64,000 nt of DNA from G963677325 sp963677325 (GTDB taxonomy: Bacteria; Bacteroidota; Bacteroidia; Bacteroidales; Prolixibacteraceae), in NCBI GenBank assembly GCA_963677325.2, contig CAXXGM010000006.1, positions 186,001 through 250,000 of the forward strand, given 5' to 3'. Below, piece after piece: positions 53,563-62,563 of this stretch (its first letter is position 1; every line of letters starts with the position of its first letter). The position numbers and the translations under genes are program-made. The notes beneath the pieces are model-generated. The model saw nothing but the letters and a program-made list of their open reading frames with translations, had not been told where the DNA came from and did no database searches.

Positions 53563-54435
53563 TTATTTTCCTTTAAACAATTCGCGATATTGTGAAGGAG
53601 ATTTGCCGGTCAGATCAAGAAATCGCCGATTGAAATTGGATAGATTATTAAAACCGGCTTCATCGCAGATACCTTTGATTGACTGATTGCCCTGTATTAA
53701 CAGTTTGCAGGCATAATTAATTCGTAATTCATTAACAAAATGGGCGAAAGTCTTGCCGGTCTTACCTTGGAAGTAACGACAGAAAGCCGTTGAATTCATT
53801 CCTACTTCACGTGAAATTTCATCGAGTGTGATTTTCCGGGTACAGTTCCTCGTTGCGTATTTATATATTTTAGCCATCCTTGACTCCCCCATTTCTACCA
53901 TTGAATTTGAATAACCTGCACTTGCTATCGGGCACGAGGGTGAGGATCCGAGATAATCCATCAGTTTGACCAGTAGAAGGTGACGCTGAATACCCGAGGC
54001 GTTTAGTATATCGTTAAGAATTTGTGCACCCTTTTCGGCTGCCTCCATTTGGAATTTTAATCCACGGGTTGCAGAATCCAATAATTTCTTTATTGAAACA
54101 AATTCGGGCCTGATCAATTCAACAGCTGGAAAATAATCCAAAGGAAATTGCAAAACAATGGCTTTGACTTTATAAGCAGGGTTTCCTGAATAAAACGCTT
54201 CGTCATTCAGGTAAAAGTGAGGAAGAGCGGTACCGTAAAATGAAAGGTCCCCTGTCGAAAACGATTCTACTTTATCACCGGCGAATTTTTTACCAAAACT
54301 GTTTATAATGAATACCAATTCATACTCATTGTGAAAATGCCAGGGAACAGTAAAATGAGGGAAGTCGTCGTATTTAATTACAAATGAGTTTCCTGCAGGA
54401 TAGCTGATCACTTCTTTGAATGGCTTGGTTTTCAT
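53563..54435 (-). CDS. AraC-family transcriptional regulator
   Basis: A 290-residue regulator with an N-terminal cupin sensing domain (about 15-150; FHNEYELVFI) and a C-terminal pair of helix-turn-helix motifs (about 190-290; ITLDEISREVGM... and GFNNLSNFNRRF...GKSPSQYR). It is divergent from the UroD-like/DUF6807 cluster across 144 bases and is the likely controller of that cluster, responding to a sugar-like ligand. Ligand unknown. Confidence 0.93.
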   Translation of the reverse strand: MKTKPFKEVISYPAGNSFVIKYDDFPHFTVPWHFHNEYELVFIINSFGKKFAGDKVESFSTGDLSFYGTALPHFYLNDEAFYSGNPAYKVKAIVLQFPLDYFPAVELIRPEFVSIKKLLDSATRGLKFQMEAAEKGAQILNDILNASGIQRHLLLVKLMDYLGSSPSCPIASAGYSNSMVEMGESRMAKIYKYATRNCTRKITLDEISREVGMNSTAFCRYFQGKTGKTFAHFVNELRINYACKLLIQGNQSIKGICDEAGFNNLSNFNRRFLDLTGKSPSQYRELFKGK

Positions 54436-54495
54436 ATCAGCCGATATTTGAAATCTTAAGACAATCAGTATTAATTTTTTTATTATATTAAAACG

Positions 54496-54520
54496 TGCAA
54501 AGATAATATTACTCTTTGCA
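54496..54520. promoter_or_regulatory. Inverted repeat in the AraC/UroD divergent promoter region
   Basis: TGCAAAG - 11 bases - CTTTGCA, a 7-bp perfect inverted repeat. It overlaps the candidate minus-strand -7 element TATCTTTG (54505-54498). Its place midway between the divergent genes suits an AraC-type operator; inferred. Confidence 0.45.
54498..54505 (-). promoter_or_regulatory. Candidate -7 element of the AraC gene
   Basis: Minus-strand TATCTTTG fits TAnnTTTG, 62 bases before the start codon, and is covered by the inverted repeat. Confidence 0.4.
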
Positions 54521-54552
54521 AATAAACCATCTTCTTTAATGGTCGATTAACT

Positions 54553-54560
54553 TATTTTTG
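54553..54560 (+). promoter_or_regulatory. Candidate -7 element of the UroD-like gene
   Basis: TATTTTTG fits TAnnTTTG, 19 bases before the ATG at 54580. No -33 TTG, as expected for an activator-dependent promoter. Confidence 0.4.
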
Positions 54561-54579
54561 AAATCCAATACTTTAGAAT

Positions 54580-55614
54580 ATGACAGATAATCAATGGAAT
54601 GACTTAAGAGGCCTTATTAATGGTGAAAATCAAAATTACAAACATACCGGTTTTATAATTGATAGTCCCTGGATTCCCGGTTGGCTGGGTATTCCCACTA
54701 TTGATTATTACACCTCAGATGAAATATGGCTGAAGGCTAATCTAAAAGCAATTGAAACTTTTCCCCAAATTACTTTTCTCCCAGGGTTCTGGTCAGAATA
54801 TGGTATGTGTACAGAACCTTCAGCATTCGGGGCAAAGTTGACCTGGCATAACGAAAATCTGCCACATGCCGGAAAAGTAATTTTTACAAGTGATGATATT
54901 GCAGAACTTCCACAACCCAATGTCAGGACTGATGGTTTGTTACCATTTGTAATCAACCGGCTGAAGATGCTTGAGCCTGAAATCAATAAAAAAGGGCATT
55001 CAGTGAAATTTGCTGTAACCCGCGGACCTCTCAACATAGCCACTTTTCTTATGGGCACTACTGAATTCATGATGTTGATTGCAATGGAGCCCGAAAAAGC
55101 ACATGACCTGCTGGAGAAAATTACTGTTTTTATATGCGATTGGGTTAAATACCAGAAAGAATGTTTTCCATCCATTGAAGGAATTCTTCTGCTGGATGAT
55201 ATTGTAGGTTTTATCGGAGAAGTAGAATTCCGCGAGTTTGCAGGACCTTATCTTAAACGAGCCTTTAATTGCATCGATACTGAGGTGCGCTTTTTTCATA
55301 ATGATGCCTTTGGACTTACCTGTGCTCCTTTTTTGAAGGAAATTGGCATAAATCTTTTTAACTTCGCCTTTGATCATACCATTAATGAAATCAGAGAACT
55401 GGCAGGCCCGGAAGTTGCTTTGTTGGGTAATCTTCCGCCAAGAGATGTATTATCTGCCGGAACTCCAAAAGAAGTTTATGAAAAAACCCAGGAAATGATC
55501 AAAAATGTAACTGATCGAAGCAGGATGATGTGGTCATGCGGCGGAGGAATTCCGCAAAATGTTCCAACAGAAAACATTCAGGCTTTCCTTTCAGCAGTAG
55601 AAGATCTGTTATAA
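54580..55614 (+). CDS. Uroporphyrinogen-decarboxylase-family protein (methyltransferase-like, not HemE)
   Basis: A 344-residue UroD-fold protein lacking the HemE signature RQAGRVLP. The C-terminal half (HNDAFGLTCAPFL, ALLGNLPPRDVL, SCGGGIPQNVPTENIQAF) follows the MtaA/CmuA-like side of the family, where a His/Cys site binds zinc for methyl transfer. Here the pattern is altered: His in FFHND and Cys in SCGGG, so activity is uncertain. First gene of the AraC-linked cluster. Many Bacteroidota and Planctomycetes carry such genes in sugar-degradation loci. No corrinoid protein is nearby. Confidence 0.8.
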   Translation: MTDNQWNDLRGLINGENQNYKHTGFIIDSPWIPGWLGIPTIDYYTSDEIWLKANLKAIETFPQITFLPGFWSEYGMCTEPSAFGAKLTWHNENLPHAGKVIFTSDDIAELPQPNVRTDGLLPFVINRLKMLEPEINKKGHSVKFAVTRGPLNIATFLMGTTEFMMLIAMEPEKAHDLLEKITVFICDWVKYQKECFPSIEGILLLDDIVGFIGEVEFREFAGPYLKRAFNCIDTEVRFFHNDAFGLTCAPFLKEIGINLFNFAFDHTINEIRELAGPEVALLGNLPPRDVLSAGTPKEVYEKTQEMIKNVTDRSRMMWSCGGGIPQNVPTENIQAFLSAVEDLL

Positions 55615-55628
55615 CATTTAAACTCTTT

Positions 55629-56888
55629 ATGAGAATCATTGAGTCTATAACCGTATTAATGTTCCTGATCTGTTTCAAGGTATCAGGCCAGGAGGTTGTA
55701 GTGGCTAAATTCTCCATTGAGCCAGTTGTTAACAGAGGCGCAATGTCGGTCAGTGTTTCTCTTGAGGGGCTTGATTACAATACGGATAAAGGAGCGCTGA
55801 AATTGTTTGAAGTTAATGGTAAAACACGAACTGAAGTGGACTGCCAGCTCGAGAATGGTAATTTGCCCAGGTTATGGTGGATTCTTTCAGGTGATAAAGC
55901 TGTAAATGTGACCAGAAAATTTATTCTGGTAAAAGATTCGATGTATCTCGCCAAAAATGTCGTTACCGCTGAATTAAACTCTAAAACATTAATTATCAGC
56001 CTGAACGAGCAAAAGGTGATGCAGTATAATGTGGCCGAAGTATTTCCTCCTGATACGGTCAGCACTATTTTCAAGCGGAATGCTTTCATTCATCCCTTAT
56101 GGTCGCCCTCCGGAAATGTTTTAACGCGGATCAACGCACCTGATCATTGGCATCATTTTGGAATCTGGAATCCCTGGACTAAGACTCACTTTGAAGGACA
56201 CAGCACCGACTTTTGGAATCTCAATGAAGGTCAGGGCACGGTCAGATTTGGTGGATTTAATTCAATCATCAGCGGTCCTGTTTTTGGCGGATTTAAAGTG
56301 CGTCAGGAACATATAGATTTTCAGTGCAAAGGTGGAGATAAAGTTGCGATGAATGAAGTATGGGATGTGAAGATCTGGAATATTGGCACTTACAACGGAA
56401 TAAAGGTATGGCTTTGGGATCTGACTACTACCTTGAATTGCGCATCGGCTTCACCCATTACCCTGGAGGCTTACCGTTACGGCGGCGGAATCGGATACCG
56501 TGCAACCGATGAGTGGAATGCAAAAAACAGCTGGGTTAGTACATCCGAAGGGAAAACACGTAAAGATGCTGATGGTACCAAGGCCAGGTGGTGTGATGTC
56601 GGAGGTGAATTTGCAGGGAACGGAACTTCCGGTATTCTCTTTATGTCACATCCCTCCAATCGCGAATTTCCTGAACCAATGCGGGTCTGGCCTGAAAATA
56701 TGAATGGCCACGGCGATCTCTTCTTTGAATTTTGTCCGATCCGCCATAGGAGCTGGGAATTAAAACCCAGAAATGAGTACACTTTGAGATATAGAATGTT
56801 GGTCTATGATGGCAAGATTGATTCCCAGATGGCTGAGACCCTCTGGAACGATTTTTCTCATCCGGCTATCGTTAAGATTGATAGATGA
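55629..56888 (+). CDS. DUF6807 (PmoA-like) exported protein 1
   Basis: A 419-residue exported protein of the DUF6807 family (labelled methane oxygenase PmoA in databases, a name not supported by function). Signal peptide 1-19 (MRIIESITVLMF...). The core motif DHWHHFGIWNPW (near 175) and the C-terminal FCPIRHRSW match the family. I use the ATG at 55629: the longer frame from 55530 lies inside the previous gene. Starts 15 bases after it. Probably carbohydrate-related, by context. Confidence 0.8.
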   Translation: MRIIESITVLMFLICFKVSGQEVVVAKFSIEPVVNRGAMSVSVSLEGLDYNTDKGALKLFEVNGKTRTEVDCQLENGNLPRLWWILSGDKAVNVTRKFILVKDSMYLAKNVVTAELNSKTLIISLNEQKVMQYNVAEVFPPDTVSTIFKRNAFIHPLWSPSGNVLTRINAPDHWHHFGIWNPWTKTHFEGHSTDFWNLNEGQGTVRFGGFNSIISGPVFGGFKVRQEHIDFQCKGGDKVAMNEVWDVKIWNIGTYNGIKVWLWDLTTTLNCASASPITLEAYRYGGGIGYRATDEWNAKNSWVSTSEGKTRKDADGTKARWCDVGGEFAGNGTSGILFMSHPSNREFPEPMRVWPENMNGHGDLFFEFCPIRHRSWELKPRNEYTLRYRMLVYDGKIDSQMAETLWNDFSHPAIVKIDR

Positions 56889-56911
56889 TTTGGCAATATA
56901 TTAAAAACAAA

Positions 56912-56986
56912 AATGGTCATTAATGGTCATTGTGCAGTAAAAACAATTAATGACAATCAAATGACCATCAATGACAACATTTGACA
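56912..56986. repeat. Intergenic repeat family ii (inverted arms)
   Basis: Left arm GGTCATTAATGGTCATT; right arm AATTAATGACAATC and AAATGACCATCAATGAC in the opposite sense. Lies between the first DUF6807 gene and the oxidoreductase gene. Confidence 0.7.
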
Positions 56987-57041
56987 AAGAGAAATCTCAA
57001 TTAGGGAAGTTAACGGATATTCATTTAAAATAATTTTTGAA

Positions 57042-58415
57042 ATGGAAAGAAGAGATTTTATAAAAAATACCTCCTCCGCTGCAGCCGGAGCAATAATTCT
57101 TCCAACAATTGTTCCGTCAAAAGTATTTGGTAAAGAGGCACCCAGTAATAAGATCAATATTGCCCAGATTGGTTTTGGCCGGATTGCCATGACACATGAT
57201 TTGGCCGAGACGCTTGAATTTGATCAGGCAAGAGTTATTGCCGTTGCAGATTTTGATTCAAACAGAGCCGCAAAAGGCAAGGAGTTTATTGAAAGTTACT
57301 ATGCAAAGAAGACCGGAAGCGACCATGCCGTGACGGTAAAAACTTATGGCGATTACCGTGAAATGCTGCTAAACAAGGACATTGATGCGGTGATTATCTC
57401 CACGCCTGATCATTGGCATGCTCAGCCAGCTATCGAAGCCGCATTGGCAGGGAAAGATGTTTACCTGCAAAAGCCAACTTCTCTTACCATAGCCGAAGGA
57501 CGATTATTGAGTGATGTCGTGAAAGGTAAAGGGACCATTCTCCAGGTTGGTACTCAGCAGCGAGCAATGCCTCAATTCCGAATCGCAGCAGAACTTGTAC
57601 GAAACGGAAGAATTGGTAAACTTCATACTGTGAAAATAGGGCTTCCCGGAGATCCCTCAGGGCCCGAAGCACCGGAGATGCCTGTTCCAAAAAATCTCAA
57701 TTATGACATGTGGCTGGGCTCTACGCCATCGGTCTATTATACTGAGATGCGTGTGCATCCTCAGAATAGCATGACTGACCGTCCCGGATGGCTTAGGTGT
57801 GAGCAGTTCGGCGCTGGAATGATCACCGGATGGGGGCAGCATCATTACGATTCTGCAGCATGGGGAATGGATACAGAACTAACCGGCCCTGTTTCTATCA
57901 ACGCTGTTGCTAATTTTCCCAAATCAGGTTTGTGGGATGTCCATGGCGATTTTATTGCCGTTGCTGAATACAAAAATGGGCTCACCATGATTACCAGCGG
58001 CAATTATCCTAATGGAATTCGCTATGAAGGAACCGAAGGATGGATATTTGTTTCCAGAGGCGCCTACACCGCTTCAGCAAGCGATCCGGGCTCAAGGAAG
58101 AGCAAGGCCCTCGATGCAAGCGACCGGAAGATTCTTTCTTCCGTAATTGGTGAGAAGGAGACTCATTTGTATAAAATCGAAAACCAGCATGGAAACTGGC
58201 TTGATTGCATTAAAACCCGCAAAGAACCCATTTCGCCGGTAGAAAAAGGACATCGTGCCTGTACCGTTTGCCTGATCACACATATCGCCATGAAACTGGG
58301 CAGAAAGCTCACCTGGGATCCGGAAACAGAGAAATTCATCAAAGATGATGAAGCTAATTCAATGCTTTCACGGCCTCAGAGAGCACCTTATGGAACATCT
58401 TATATTAAATTATAA
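57042..58415 (+). CDS. Gfo/Idh/MocA-family oxidoreductase with Tat signal
   Basis: A 457-residue NAD(P)-dependent oxidoreductase. Residues 1-32 look like a Tat signal (RRDFIKNTSSAAAGA), typical of exported Bacteroidota members that travel with bound cofactor. The Rossmann domain begins INIAQIGFGRIA. The family EKP motif appears as QKP (YLQKPTS), with Glu changed to Gln but the catalytic Lys kept. Likely acts on a sugar or sugar acid in the periplasm. Seven bases separate it from the next gene. Confidence 0.88.
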   Translation: MERRDFIKNTSSAAAGAIILPTIVPSKVFGKEAPSNKINIAQIGFGRIAMTHDLAETLEFDQARVIAVADFDSNRAAKGKEFIESYYAKKTGSDHAVTVKTYGDYREMLLNKDIDAVIISTPDHWHAQPAIEAALAGKDVYLQKPTSLTIAEGRLLSDVVKGKGTILQVGTQQRAMPQFRIAAELVRNGRIGKLHTVKIGLPGDPSGPEAPEMPVPKNLNYDMWLGSTPSVYYTEMRVHPQNSMTDRPGWLRCEQFGAGMITGWGQHHYDSAAWGMDTELTGPVSINAVANFPKSGLWDVHGDFIAVAEYKNGLTMITSGNYPNGIRYEGTEGWIFVSRGAYTASASDPGSRKSKALDASDRKILSSVIGEKETHLYKIENQHGNWLDCIKTRKEPISPVEKGHRACTVCLITHIAMKLGRKLTWDPETEKFIKDDEANSMLSRPQRAPYGTSYIKL

Positions 58416-58421
58416 TTCCTT

Positions 58422-59327
58422 ATGAAAAAGAAAATAAAGTTCAGCCTGTTTATAGCTGTGATGTTGACGTTTATTGCCGCACAGCCTGTTTTTGCAGTAA
58501 AAATCGGTGCGGTAAAAGTAGGTTCAAAGATCAATGTCACTATTGATAAATCCTATTTCACCAGTTATATATTTTCCGGTGATGAGAAATATCCGTTTTT
58601 CTTTCCAGTGAATGGTCCTTCAGGGAGTTCGGTAACATCCATGCGAAATGGCACATACCCGCACCACAGTTCCTTGTTTTTTGGTTGCGATATGGTAAAC
58701 GGAGGTAATTACTGGCAGGAAGATCTTGACCGGGGAAGAATTATATCTGTTAATGCTGAAATTCTAAAACAAGGTGGAGATACGGTGATCATCAGTGATG
58801 AATGCATCTGGAGCCGTCCGGGGGCACAGTCACCAATAAAAGATACGCGCAAAATCACCATCACAACTCCTTCAGCAACTGTTCGTCAGATCGATTTTGA
58901 TATCACGATGGAGATATTGATGGATGTACAGATAAATAAAACCAACCATTCCCTTTTCAGCGCGAGAATGGCAGCTGATCTTTCAGTTAATAACGGCGGT
59001 ACAATGGTCAATAGCGAGGGAAATAAAAGTGAAAAAGGTACTTTTGGAATAGGTGCCTCCTGGATTGATTTCAACGGAAAACGAGGAAAGCAGGTTGAAG
59101 GTTTGGCGATATTGCAGCATCCGACTAATCCATGGTACCCATCTCCCTGGTTTACCAGAGATTATGGATTTATTTCTCCCACACCTATGTATTGGCCGCA
59201 GAATGGGAAAAATACACTGCTGAAAAAAGGCGATAGGCTGATTCTTCGGTACCGTGTGCTGATTCATTCCGGAGATGAAAAAGAGGCCAGAATTGCTGAA
59301 GCTTTCGAAAAGTACACCAAAGAATAA
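58422..59327 (+). CDS. DUF6807 (PmoA-like) exported protein 2
   Basis: A 301-residue second DUF6807 protein, with signal peptide 1-25. Motif YPHHSSLFFGCD (near 78-89), followed by NYWQED, and the ending LILRYRVLIHSGD match the family closely. Only distantly similar to the first copy. Likely a lectin- or enzyme-like carbohydrate protein; activity unknown. Last gene of the cluster, followed by a strong terminator. Confidence 0.82.
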   Translation: MKKKIKFSLFIAVMLTFIAAQPVFAVKIGAVKVGSKINVTIDKSYFTSYIFSGDEKYPFFFPVNGPSGSSVTSMRNGTYPHHSSLFFGCDMVNGGNYWQEDLDRGRIISVNAEILKQGGDTVIISDECIWSRPGAQSPIKDTRKITITTPSATVRQIDFDITMEILMDVQINKTNHSLFSARMAADLSVNNGGTMVNSEGNKSEKGTFGIGASWIDFNGKRGKQVEGLAILQHPTNPWYPSPWFTRDYGFISPTPMYWPQNGKNTLLKKGDRLILRYRVLIHSGDEKEARIAEAFEKYTKE

Positions 59328-59374
59328 AAAACTTCAAGAATACTCGGGTTTAAATCTGAAGAAGTTAAGAACCA

Positions 59375-59411
59375 ATCGGGAGGTAAATTATTACTTCCCG
59401 ATCTGTTTTTT
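59375..59411 (+). terminator. Terminator after the DUF6807 cluster
   Basis: A 12-bp stem with one G-U pair (ATCGGGAGGTAA / TTACTTCCCGAT), loop ATTA, followed by CTGTTTTTT. Strong intrinsic terminator. Confidence 0.88.
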
Positions 59412-59540
59412 ATAGGAATCATTGCGTCTCACATTTTAGTCATTCAGCATAAAGAATAAATACTCAATCAAAATATAGAGGCTTAACCGTGCTTATTTCT
59501 ATCTATTATCGTAACTTATATCCATAAAAATTAAACTACT

Positions 59541-60002
59541 ATGACAGATGAAAGCCTTGAAATAAAAACGGGACTGGTCATTCAAAAACCGGTCCATGAA
59601 ATATATGAAGCAATCGTTGATCCTGAAAAGATGTCCAACTACTTTATTTCAAACGGCAGCGGAAGATTGGAAGAAGGTAAAACACTGACCTGGAGATTTG
59701 CAGAAATGCCGAAGGAATTCCCTGTCAGAGTGGCTAAAATAGAAAAAGACAAATACATATCCTTTCATTGGGAAGGGATGGAGAATCATGAAACATTGGT
59801 AGAAATCAGGCTGGTTGTAAAAGAAGAAAATTCCACCTTCGTTACCATAACGGAAAAGAAAGCAAAAATTGACGAGAATGGAATTAAATGGCTAAAGTCA
59901 AATACAGAAGGCTGGGCCAACTTCCTGGCTTGTTTAAAAGCGTGGCTTGAATACGGAATTAACCTCAGAAAAGGAGCTTTTGATCTGTCACAAATGGGTT
60001 GA
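59541..60002 (+). CDS. SRPBCC-family (AHSA1-like) protein
   Basis: A 153-residue START/Bet v1-like hydrophobic-ligand or Hsp90-activator-like protein: VIQKPVHEIYEAI at the start, FHWEG in the middle and a final helix NTEGWANFLACLKAWLEYG. Function unknown. Stands alone between a terminator and a family i repeat. Confidence 0.85.
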   Translation: MTDESLEIKTGLVIQKPVHEIYEAIVDPEKMSNYFISNGSGRLEEGKTLTWRFAEMPKEFPVRVAKIEKDKYISFHWEGMENHETLVEIRLVVKEENSTFVTITEKKAKIDENGIKWLKSNTEGWANFLACLKAWLEYGINLRKGAFDLSQMG

Positions 60003-60039
60003 TGTGATGATGTGATGCGCGACCGTCCGCATCCGTTTT

Positions 60040-60122
60040 CCTAAAGCCTAAAGCCTTCAGTCTTAAGCCTGATGTGTTGCTCATCTCCCATCTCTCCTTA
60101 AGCCTAAAGCCTTCAGCCTAAA
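60040..60122. repeat. Intergenic repeat family i
   Basis: CCTAAAGCCTAAAGCCTTCAG and CCTTAAGCCTAAAGCCTTCA units, all in one orientation, with a separate CATCTCCCATCTCTCC stretch between them. Confidence 0.7.
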
Positions 60123-60148
60123 AAGAAACATCTTAAAACTAAATAAAT

Positions 60149-62563
60149 ATGATAACAAATCCGGAAACTCAAACTACAGATTATCAGGAACAACAAGTCA
60201 ATGATTTATTTCAGCGGATGGATGCCTACTGGAGGGCCGCTAATTACCTTTCCGTGGGGCAGATTTATTTGTGCGATAATCCGCTTCTGAAAAGGTCTTT
60301 ATCACCGGATGATATTAAACGTCGTCTGCTGGGGCATTGGGGAACTACTCCCGGCCAGAATTTCATCTATGTTCATCTCAACAGGGTAATTAAGAAATAC
60401 GACCTGGACATGATCTACGTGTGCGGTCCCGGTCATGGAGGACCGGCAGTGGTAAGCAATACCTACCTTGAGGGAACTTACAGCGAGTATTATCCCGATA
60501 TAAGCCAGGATCAGGAGGGAATTAGGAAGCTTTTTACCCAATTTTCTTTCCCCGGCGGTATACCGAGCCATGCAGCCCCGGAAACTCCCGGATCGATCAA
60601 CGAAGGAGGCGAACTGGGCTATTCACTGAGCCATTCCTTTGGCGCTGCCTTTGATAATCCTGATTTAATTGTTGCCTGCGTAGTCGGTGACGGGGAAGCA
60701 GAAACAGGACCGCTCGCCACCTCCTGGCATTCGAATAAGTTCCTTGATCCGGTTACCGATGGGGCTGTGCTTCCGATATTGCACCTTAACGGGTATAAAA
60801 TTGCCAATCCCACGGTACTTGCACGAATTGAACACGAGGAGCTGGAACAATATCTCAGGGGATGCGGATGGACGCCCTTCTTTGTGGAAGAAAGTGATCA
60901 CATGCAGATGCATCAGCGGATGGCCGAAGTGATGGAAACCGTAATCGATGAAATTAAGCGCATCCAGGATCGTGCACGTACGCACCAGGATTCCACGCGT
61001 CCCCGCTGGCCGATGATCGTGCTCCGGTCGCCAAAAGGATGGACAGGCCCAAACAAGGTGGATGGTCAACAGGTGGAAGGTTCATTCCGTTCCCATCAGG
61101 TTCCTTTATCCGATCCTGTTCACAACACAGAACATCTTCGCCTGCTCGAAGAATGGCTCAGAAGCTACAGGCCCGAAGATCTTTTCGATGAGAACGGACG
61201 ATTAAAGCCGGAACTGGCTGATCTTGCGCCAAAAGGGGAAAGACGTATGGGAACCAACCCACATGCGAACGGGGGAATTTTACTTCGTGATCTGCGCATA
61301 CCCGATTTCCGGAATTATGCCATAGCAGTTTCGGAACCCGGAATACAGGGCATTGGGGATACGCGTGTGTTGGCTCCCTTTATTCGTGATGTGATCCTGC
61401 AGAATATAGAACAGCATAATTTCAGAATTTTCGCCCCTGATGAAACGATCTCCAACGGATTTGAAGCTATCTTTCAAGCCACTAACCGTCAATGGGATGC
61501 TGCTACCGATCCGAACGACCAGTATCTTTCTCCCTCAGGCCGTGTGATGGAGATGCTCAGTGAACATCAATGCCAGGGATGGCTGGAGGGTTATCTGCTC
61601 ACTGGCCGTCATGGGCTTTTCAACTGCTACGAAGCTTTTATCCATATCATCGATTCGATGTTCAATCAACATGCAAAATGGTTAAAGGTCACTTCAAAGA
61701 TTCCGTGGCGCCGTAAGATAGCCTCCTTAAATTACCTGCTGGCTTCCCATGTCTGGCGGCAGGACCACAATGGATTTACGCACCAGGATCCCGGATTCCT
61801 GGATGTGGTGGTGAATAAGAAAGCAGAGGTAGTACGGGTATATCTTCCCCCTGATTCCAATTGCCTGCTCTCGGTCATGAACCATTGTTTGCGAAGCCGC
61901 AACTACGTCAATGTTGTCATTGCCGGAAAGCACCCCTCGCCCCAGTGGTTATCCATGGAAGCTGCAGTAAGACATTGCACGCAGGGCATCAGCATCTGGC
62001 AATGGGCCAGCAATGACCAGGGATTGATCCCTGATGTAGTCATGGCTTGCTGCGGTGATGTACCTACTGTGGAAACACTGGCAGCGGTCACGATCTTACG
62101 CAAACACTTGCCTGAATTAAAGATCAGAGTGATTAATATCGTCGATCTTTTCAAACTGCAACCCGCCTCAGAGCATCCTCACGGATTGCCGGATAATGAA
62201 TTTGATGAACTTTTTACCGTGGATAAACCGGTCATCTTTGCTTTTCATGCTTATCCCTGGCTGATCCACCGTTTGACCTACAGGCGAAGAAATCATGATA
62301 ACATTCATGTACGCGGATATAAAGAAGAAGGAACCATCACCACCCCTTTTGATATGACCGTTCTCAATGACATGGATCGTTTTCACCTGGTCATGGATGT
62401 GATCGACCGTGTTCCCAGTACTGGCCCAAAGGGAGTGTACCTGAAACAGCTACTTAAGGATAAACTGATTGAGCATAGGGAATACATCAACAAGCATGGT
62501 GAAGATATGCCTGAAATACGAAACTGGAAATGGAGCAATGACAATGAAGACACAACAGCTTAA
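60149..62563 (+). CDS. xfp: Phosphoketolase (Xfp/Xpk type)
   Basis: Thiamine-diphosphate enzyme that cleaves xylulose 5-phosphate, and often fructose 6-phosphate, with phosphate to acetyl phosphate. The 804 residues show GHWGTTPGQNF, VCGPGHGGPAVV, SFPGGIPSHAAPETPGSI, the TPP motif GDGEAETGP...LNGYKI and the C-terminal KHPSPQW and YKEEGTITTPFDM. GC-richer and less AT-biased in codon use than most of the window. It overlaps the aldolase gene, forming an operon. Confidence 0.96.
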   Translation: MITNPETQTTDYQEQQVNDLFQRMDAYWRAANYLSVGQIYLCDNPLLKRSLSPDDIKRRLLGHWGTTPGQNFIYVHLNRVIKKYDLDMIYVCGPGHGGPAVVSNTYLEGTYSEYYPDISQDQEGIRKLFTQFSFPGGIPSHAAPETPGSINEGGELGYSLSHSFGAAFDNPDLIVACVVGDGEAETGPLATSWHSNKFLDPVTDGAVLPILHLNGYKIANPTVLARIEHEELEQYLRGCGWTPFFVEESDHMQMHQRMAEVMETVIDEIKRIQDRARTHQDSTRPRWPMIVLRSPKGWTGPNKVDGQQVEGSFRSHQVPLSDPVHNTEHLRLLEEWLRSYRPEDLFDENGRLKPELADLAPKGERRMGTNPHANGGILLRDLRIPDFRNYAIAVSEPGIQGIGDTRVLAPFIRDVILQNIEQHNFRIFAPDETISNGFEAIFQATNRQWDAATDPNDQYLSPSGRVMEMLSEHQCQGWLEGYLLTGRHGLFNCYEAFIHIIDSMFNQHAKWLKVTSKIPWRRKIASLNYLLASHVWRQDHNGFTHQDPGFLDVVVNKKAEVVRVYLPPDSNCLLSVMNHCLRSRNYVNVVIAGKHPSPQWLSMEAAVRHCTQGISIWQWASNDQGLIPDVVMACCGDVPTVETLAAVTILRKHLPELKIRVINIVDLFKLQPASEHPHGLPDNEFDELFTVDKPVIFAFHAYPWLIHRLTYRRRNHDNIHVRGYKEEGTITTPFDMTVLNDMDRFHLVMDVIDRVPSTGPKGVYLKQLLKDKLIEHREYINKHGEDMPEIRNWKWSNDNEDTTA

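Noticed and set aside
54580..55614. Second HemE
   Set aside because: UroD fold but lacks the RQAGRVLP substrate-binding signature; better placed with MtaA/CmuA-like relatives.
55629..59327. Methane oxygenase function suggested by the PmoA label of DUF6807
   Set aside because: Soluble exported proteins with a His-His motif and sugar-type neighbours; no membrane monooxygenase features.
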